This document shows positions 58,640 through 64,000 of a DNA stretch of 64,000 bases, in pieces. The translations under genes were made by a program, and so were the position numbers. Position 1 is the first letter of the stretch, and each line of letters starts with the position of its first letter. The notes below the pieces were generated by a model that ran no database searches, had not been told where the DNA came from, and worked only from the letters and a program-made list of their open reading frames with translations. Source of the DNA: Labyrinthula sp. Ha (taxonomy: Eukaryota > Sar > Bigyra > Labyrinthulida > Labyrinthulaceae); assembly GCA_015227615.1 (NCBI GenBank), contig JAALGZ010000015.1, forward strand, positions 211,001 to 275,000, in the 5' to 3' direction.

Positions 58640-59050
58640 AGTGATTTTGTACTGTGAGTTTTGAAGGAAGAAATTGCAGTGAGTTTACTGGTGATGAGGA
58701 AGTCTATTTCTGATAATTTTGTTTGGTTGTTCCATGACTTGAAACTAGCGTTTCTTCTAGATCTTTTCTTTCATGGCACGTACCTGTGATTTATGATTTC
58801 CATTGTGTTCTGGAGCAAGAATTCTTTTAGCATCCTTCCGTTCCTGTTACTTCTTGAGAACAATCCACACTTCTTGCTGGTGTCTTTCCATGTTCTTTTG
58901 GTCTGGGAATTTCAACCACCTCCAATAACTATTAACCTCCTTTTATTCGCTCTTTTCATTGCCTTTTCATGTAGCTTTTCTAACAATTCTTGATACTCCC
59001 TGGGAAAAACATATTGTTTAGGATGTATAATTCAGATACTACAGTTCCAT
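58640..59050 (-). mobile_element. LINE relic: endonuclease fragment of the same kind as 37820-41915
   Basis: Read on the minus strand, this region gives PREYQELLEKL, then NKRRLIVIGGG, then NSQTKRTW, SRSNRNGRMLKEFLL and KLSEIDFLITSK. These line up in order with GRESYRKFLKEL, NKRRTLLLGGDFNAQ, SKRSNANGKLLENWL and KISEIDFFITNK of the LINE at 37820. Stops and frame shifts interrupt it, and neither the N-terminal endonuclease nor the RT is recognisable around it. It is an older, heavily truncated copy of a related element. Confidence 0.72.
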
Positions 59051-62014
59051 CAAAGTGAATAGAAGCAAACTTAAACAAACAGTGTTAAAAAAGGGAACTT
59101 AAAAAAAGGAAATTAATAAACGATTTTAATGACATCTAAGTTAGGTTTTTTCCTTGAAGTTAAACTTATGGTGTATGGTTCCTTAGCTAAACAGAGCAAC
59201 AAAGATTCTCTAATTCAGAACTTAAACCAATAAACAAACAATCTGAAATAAACACAAAATAATCCATTCATGTCTACTATAATCTCATTAAATAAAACTT
59301 TTCTAGGAAATAAGATTGGGGGTTTAAACTTGATATGAACTGCAAATGAAAACCTCCACAAATAAATGAAATTATCATTCATTTTCCTTTAAAACTTAGT
59401 TACACAAATAATACAGCATTTTGCACAAATTTAAGCCTGTTATATTTTCTCAAGGTCTTTTTGTAGGTAAATTTACCTTTTAGGTTATACTATTTAGGTT
59501 TCATCGCAAGCTTAGGTTTTTAGATGTTTATGACCGAATTGTTTAAGAGTGTAACAAAAAGCATGATTGGAATGAGATTTGTTGAGGAAGGCGGAACTCT
59601 ATTATCGAATGGTGCCGTTTGCTCCAAAATAATAGCTTATCTTTCATACTAACCCACATTCTTTGTCAGAAGCATATTAAAGAACAGGAAATAGTTCCTG
59701 TTGCTTTATATTAGAGTAATCTCCCAGGACTTGGATGAAGAAAAAGCTCTTGAAGATTTTTTACTTAATTATGAAACAAATTTTCAGAAAACACAAATAG
59801 AAAACTTGATTCGAAAAACAAGAGAGCTGAAATACAACATCTGCTTCATTCGTACTTCTAATTTCTTTATAACAAATGATGTTGCAGCACAGCGACGAAA
59901 GAGCTTTCATGCGGGTATCAAACACAGTACAGAAAAAATATGTAAACTTGGAAATGAGTTTCCTTTTTAAATCATAGTTCTGTCTGAAACAAGAATCATG
60001 ATTGAAGAAGATATCGTCAATGAAAACAGTCCGTCCAAAGAGTTAAGACAATGTCTGCATATATATGTATAAAATTACTTATGAATGCACTGGAGCAACT
60101 AAGAATTAAGATCATGGAGCGCAATAGCTAAGCCCGTTTTGCTTTGTAGGATCTACAGGGAGACTTGTTTAATATAAAAGTGACAATTAAGAAGAACCTA
60201 ATATCAAGTTATTTCTCTTAATTTCTTTGTAGTTTTTATATTCCCTGAAGGCAAATGGTACACTCTTTCATTGGCAGGAAACAAATTTTCGAAATCAATT
60301 GCATCTTTCACAGAGCTAGTTGATAGAGCATAATCAGTTATACCAGGTCAAAATGAAGGAATAGGTATTGAGAGGTGAGTCTCAAACCGGGAACCTTTCT
60401 GTTGTAACAACTTGACATCAACGACTATTGTCTATACCAAGAGTCAAGGATCTAGAACTTTCGTGAAAATAAAGGGAGCGCTACATCACAGTTTTTCAGC
60501 TATTTAAAGTTGTTCCCGAGAAACTCCAATAAGATGAGTTCCTATGGCGTAAAGCTCTCGTAGTACTAAGAGGTTTGAACGATGAGCGAGATGTCGTAGG
60601 AGAAGTAACCGAGAACATTTTCTCAAGTTTTTCTATCAAAATAAAATACTTGTACTAACAGCTGGATCTTTACCCTTAACCCTAAACTTTTGATGATCCT
60701 GTTTAGCTACGACATTCATAGTCATATATCTGCCTATTCCAAAGACTTATGTTCAACTGTGTCATCAGGCAAGATACAAACAGAAGAAGAGCCTAGAAAA
60801 ATTATTTTCAATGCGGCAGAAAATAAAGCATGGAAAAGATATCACACTTCTGGGTCTCACCCTTTACAAATTCTGACTGTGGAGGCAACAATCTTAGCAA
60901 TATTTTTGACATTTGACGGTCTTTTTCAGTGCATAAAATGTTAACCACTGATGACAAAAACACTGGTGACAAGTGGTTAAGTACACGTTCAACAACCAAG
61001 AAAAACAGAGTAAATAACACAGTTATAGCTTTCAGTCCAGGCAGACCAATCAGAGCTTTTTATTATCAGCAGTAATTCAAGGAATTGTCCCAGCCGCAGT
61101 AATATTAATATAAATAGGGGTAGCTCTCTTTTCAGTTTCATCCTTTATTTTTTTCAAGGTGGGTTTCTCATTAGTTTCATTTATTAATTTTGTTATATAT
61201 GTTTTCATTTTAACCTCAGTTGGATGCTCATTCTAAATATAAGAAAGTTAAATGCAGGTAGTAATGTTAGTTTGCAACTTCGTAAGGCTTGTATGCGTGC
61301 AAGAGAACCATCTTTCATCAAACCGTTCTAAAGAGCCAAAGTCAAAATGAAAACTCGAATTATTGCTAGAACCTAAAAGTGGAACAAATTTTTATCTTTC
61401 AAGCAACATCCCTAAAGTAAAAATAAAGAAGTTTCCTTTTTCACTTTTTTCATATTAAAACGAAAATTGCACGACCTAGGGGGAAAGGTGACCGCTTGAC
61501 CTTTGATGTCTTTGGTACTTCTGTTTTTTTGCAAAATATAGAGATTGCGTGGTAAGTAGCATACTGTACCTGTCGTGCAAAAATAAATATTACAGTTGTC
61601 TTATTGTTGACATAATATCTCAGTTCAAATTTCTGTAAAGCCCAATTTTTCTCCACTCTCCCTTAGAATGAACATCCGTACACTCCAAGAACCCCACCAC
61701 AAAGAATAACTTCTTGTATAAATCCTATTTCCCAAACCAGAATACGTTTGACCAGTTTCAAAGACTTTTCATTCTCTAACAAATAACGCTGCAGGAAAGC
61801 ATAGTAGAGCTCGTTGCTTCTCTATAACTCTGCAACTACTGACTGACCTCTTCAAATTTCTAGAGAAAGATCAGCAAAACTGCTTCAACTTTTTAATAAA
61901 GAAGAAAGCTTGGGAAAACAGGGCAACAAAACTGAGAAAAAAAAGTCCCTTCAATCACAGGCTAAATTTCAAACTTCTGAACTACGAAGTAAAGAAGTTC
62001 TTTCATCAGAGTAC
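59051..62014. other. Gene-poor region, about 3 kb
   Basis: No supportable gene. The frames at 59701-59970 (TTG start) and 60690-60944 have no recognised motif. A tRNA-like fragment lies near 60310-60400. The last part is the downstream region of the ANKZF1-like gene. Confidence 0.5.
60310..60400 (+). repeat. tRNA-like fragment, possible SINE relic
   Basis: AGAGCTAGTTGATAGAGCA resembles a tRNA D-arm / A box, and GAGGTGAGTCTCAAACCGGG, about 55 nt later, a T-arm / B box. The second block resembles the one in the 24036-24120 fragment. Stems are too imperfect for a working tRNA. Confidence 0.25.
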
Positions 62015-63652
62015 CTATTTCTGACTTCTCTTCAAAGTAGCCGCTAGCATTAGTGCTCGCTTATGTTCTCTGACACATGCAGAGCTGCAAAAAATCTTCC
62101 CTCCAGCATGAAAGACATCTTTCGAAGTAGGAGCTAATTTACATTTCTTATTCTCACACAGCTTCTCAATTGAACTTGTCAAAACTTTACTTGCTTCCAT
62201 CGCCGTTCTGTTCTGTTTCTTTCGCTCTCTCTTTCTTCTATTCTTCTCTTTTTTACGTTCAAGTTTTTTCAATTTTTCCTCCTTTGTTTCTACTACAGGT
62301 ATTCTAGCCTTTGCATAATTCCATCTTGCAGAATTTGCCGATCTAAACTTGAGAAAACAATTTTCTTTTTCTTTCCGCATTTTTGGTGGGTTATTAAGTA
62401 ATAGTTGGTATGCAGTTTTCCCAAAGAATGTTTCTTTTTCTGGGTTAAATTCAAGCCTTAATAAATCTTGCAAACATGACACACTTGAAGATTCACCAGA
62501 CATGCAACAATAATGCAACAGACCTCTGCCCTCATCATCAAAAACATTCTTTAAGTCTTCTATCTGTTCTTTTGAAAATGTGGAAAAAATAGGAAAATTA
62601 CACCCAGCAGCACATTTTTGAAGCACATCTAGTGCAAAGGTTGAAAATTCATGTCCATTTTTCTCTTTTCTTTTTGTTTTTTCTACCTTATTTACAGGCT
62701 CTGTAGACTCTACAGAGTCTATTTTATCTATGTTGAGGGGTTTAGCTTCATCTAACACTACATAGATATTAAAAAGTTTATCCACAATATCTTTTGCTTC
62801 CTTCAAAGTTGGACGACCAGATGAAAAGGGGATTCTCTCGACATTATTCTTATTGATTTTCTCACCTTCAATTATATCCATTATATATTTTTTGAAGAAA
62901 ACATTTGCCTGAACAAAAATCTTTGAGCAGTCCTTCCAATGATCTTTGAATTTTATTTGGATGAGTTCTTTAATATCTTTCTTAAACTCTAACTCATTGT
63001 ATCTTCTTAAAGTTGCTCCAGCTGACTTTGCTCTTCTTCCAGAATTATCCTTGTTTGATTGCATTTTTCCTTGCTTTTTTCGAATAATATATCTATGAAA
63101 TCCTTTTGAAGCTAAGACTTCGAAGTTTGGAAGCCTGAAAATGGCACAAGTAAAATGCCCCCCAGATTGCAATATAACAGCAACTTTTCCTGTTGGAAGT
63201 ACGAGTTCCTCATCCTTTATTAAAAAAATATTTTTATACCCTAAATAAATTTTCTTTTTTATCTTTCTCAACGGAACAAACTGAGAAGTTCTCGCTTCTT
63301 TGTCCGTTAAATCTTCAATCCCAACGGATAGAAGAGAATCGTCAGAGAAATCTGACTCAACATCTGAAACATCCGAATCCAAAAAAATTGGTCGATGTTT
63401 TTTCAAATTAAGGGCGTGAATTCTTTTAGTGAAGTGATGTCGTTGAAGTTCGGAGTTCTCGAAGCTAATAGCACATGTCTTACACAAGAATCTAGCTTCT
63501 TCTGGATTAATAACCGAAAATTTTTTCTTTAAAATGGTATCAGAACTTGCTACTGGTTTCCTTAAAGTATTTACCCCACTTAAAACCTCAAATGGAAGTT
63601 CAAATATTGTTTGCCCTGTTTTCCTCACCTGTGCTTTCAGTTTTCTCTCCAT
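62015..63652 (-). CDS. ANKZF1: Vms1/ANKZF1 peptidyl-tRNA hydrolase of ribosome quality control
   Basis: 545 residues with the ATG at 63652; the frame runs on upstream only to a TTG. The family cleaves stalled nascent chains from tRNA on 60S ribosomes and recruits Cdc48/p97. Seen in order: a C2H2 finger (about 56-80, CKTC ... HH); the VLRF1 catalytic domain from about 155, with GGHFTCAIF, FHRYIIRKKQGKMQ and SAGATLRRYNE; ankyrin-like repeats at about 365-425 (GRGLLHYCCMSGE, GKTAYQLLL); a highly basic helix resembling the VCP-interacting motif region; and a C-terminal treble-clef finger (CENKKC ... CSSACVREH, about 497-535). The catalytic glutamine of the GxxQ motif is present at about 198. Divergent from the ZNF511-like gene, 24 bp between ATGs. 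Confidence 0.93.
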   Translation of the reverse strand: MERKLKAQVRKTGQTIFELPFEVLSGVNTLRKPVASSDTILKKKFSVINPEEARFLCKTCAISFENSELQRHHFTKRIHALNLKKHRPIFLDSDVSDVESDFSDDSLLSVGIEDLTDKEARTSQFVPLRKIKKKIYLGYKNIFLIKDEELVLPTGKVAVILQSGGHFTCAIFRLPNFEVLASKGFHRYIIRKKQGKMQSNKDNSGRRAKSAGATLRRYNELEFKKDIKELIQIKFKDHWKDCSKIFVQANVFFKKYIMDIIEGEKINKNNVERIPFSSGRPTLKEAKDIVDKLFNIYVVLDEAKPLNIDKIDSVESTEPVNKVEKTKRKEKNGHEFSTFALDVLQKCAAGCNFPIFSTFSKEQIEDLKNVFDDEGRGLLHYCCMSGESSSVSCLQDLLRLEFNPEKETFFGKTAYQLLLNNPPKMRKEKENCFLKFRSANSARWNYAKARIPVVETKEEKLKKLERKKEKNRRKRERKKQNRTAMEASKVLTSSIEKLCENKKCKLAPTSKDVFHAGGKIFCSSACVREHKRALMLAATLKRSQK

Positions 63653-63676
63653 AGAACGAACGCTGAACTTATAGTA
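63653..63676. promoter_or_regulatory. Bidirectional spacer, ANKZF1 / ZNF511-like
   Basis: Only 24 bp lie between the two divergent ATGs (51 bp if the second ATG at 63704 is used). The 5' leaders must be extremely short, or transcription must start inside the opposite coding sequence. No motif stands out. Confidence 0.4.
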
Positions 63677-64000
63677 ATGCAATATTGTGTGAATCAATAT
63701 CAAATGAAACGAGAACGAGATGAAGAAAATATAGCAGACGAATGGAACCAAACGAAAATAAAAGACACCTGTTACACTGAGGAATATCTCCTACAGTCTT
63801 CAATAGATTATTGCTCCGTCTGTGGTGCTAAATTTGGGTCTTTCTTCCTACTAGAAAGACATATCCTGGAGCATCACGACTCATATTTTAAAATCACAAG
63901 TGAAGAAAGAAAACAGTACATCTGTTTGGCAAATAGCTGCAAGAAAAACTTTTCCTCGAGCAATAAAAGAAGGTTACATATGATTGCAAAACACAATTTC
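63677..64000 (+). CDS. ZNF511: ZNF511-like C2H2 zinc-finger protein, 3' truncated by window edge
   Basis: The frame is open for 108 codons from the ATG at 63677 to the last base. An alternative start at 63704 begins MKRERDEEN. The first finger, YCSVCGAKFGSFFLLERHILEHHDSYF, matches the ZNF511 pattern C..C.F.S...L..H..E.HDS.F. It is followed by ERKQYICLANSCKKNFSS with a second Cys pair and RLHMIAKHNF, matching ZNF511 YQCLVEGC..KF....D...H.V..H. The protein function is poorly known. No intron is apparent in this part. Confidence 0.8.
   Translation, partial: MQYCVNQYQMKRERDEENIADEWNQTKIKDTCYTEEYLLQSSIDYCSVCGAKFGSFFLLERHILEHHDSYFKITSEERKQYICLANSCKKNFSSSNKRRLHMIAKHNF

Noticed and set aside
59701-59970. 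89-codon open frame
   Set aside because: It starts at TTG, has no recognisable motif and no splice-linked neighbour.
60690-60944. 84-codon ATG frame
   Set aside because: No motif or homology, and nothing before or after it extends the coding signal.

Overview
The window is nuclear DNA from a microbial eukaryote that I cannot place in a lineage. It is strongly AT-rich. Genes use the standard code, and TAA, TAG and TGA all end genes. Introns are ultrashort: the 11 I could place by protein homology are 28-33 nt, mostly 28 or 29, and read GTA...(T/A)AG. A TTLL9-type tubulin glutamylase suggests a flagellated cell. TAF8, Nup58, PRIM1, Rho, CaMKK-like and Vms1/ANKZF1 homologues are ordinary eukaryotic housekeeping genes.

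Layout: (1) 1-1563, 3' part of a neutral ceramidase gene. (2) 1564-10548, gene-poor. (3) 10549-14160, a PH-PDZ-DH-PH Rho exchange factor. (4) 14161-21295, gene-poor, with AT-rich inverted repeats. (5) 21296-22502, the catalytic primase subunit, without its usual zinc cysteines, followed by an unidentified open region on the minus strand. (6) 26136-33405, a tight cluster: a CmoA-CmoB fusion, TTLL9, a TAF8-like gene, a Nup58-like FG nucleoporin and a CaMKK-like kinase, with gaps of 3 to about 83 bp. (7) 37807-41928, a nearly complete but dead LINE with 13-bp target-site duplications. (8) 42483-43479, a Rho GTPase and a small tail-anchored protein. (9) about 46568-49611, a decayed Mutator-like (MULE) transposon with terminal inverted repeats and an internal minisatellite. 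(10) 49919-52486, an ABC1/ADCK-type kinase and a protein with two bHLH motifs. (11) 52487-62014, gene-poor, with a LINE relic at about 58640-59050. (12) 62015-64000, an ANKZF1/Vms1 homologue, divergent from a ZNF511-like gene cut by the window edge.

The strongest candidate for a previously undescribed system is the 661-residue fusion of CmoA and CmoB at 26136-28121. These two bacterial enzymes make carboxy-S-adenosylmethionine from prephenate and use it to build 5-oxyacetyluridine at the tRNA wobble position. Here they form one chain inside a plainly eukaryotic gene cluster. The CmoB residues I remember as carboxy-SAM determinants are all present. This suggests acquisition from bacteria, and a bacterial-type wobble modification in this eukaryote. 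Other oddities are the missing zinc cysteines in the primase, the tandem bHLH protein, the two-PH/PDZ exchange factor and the extreme clustering of genes between gene-poor stretches.
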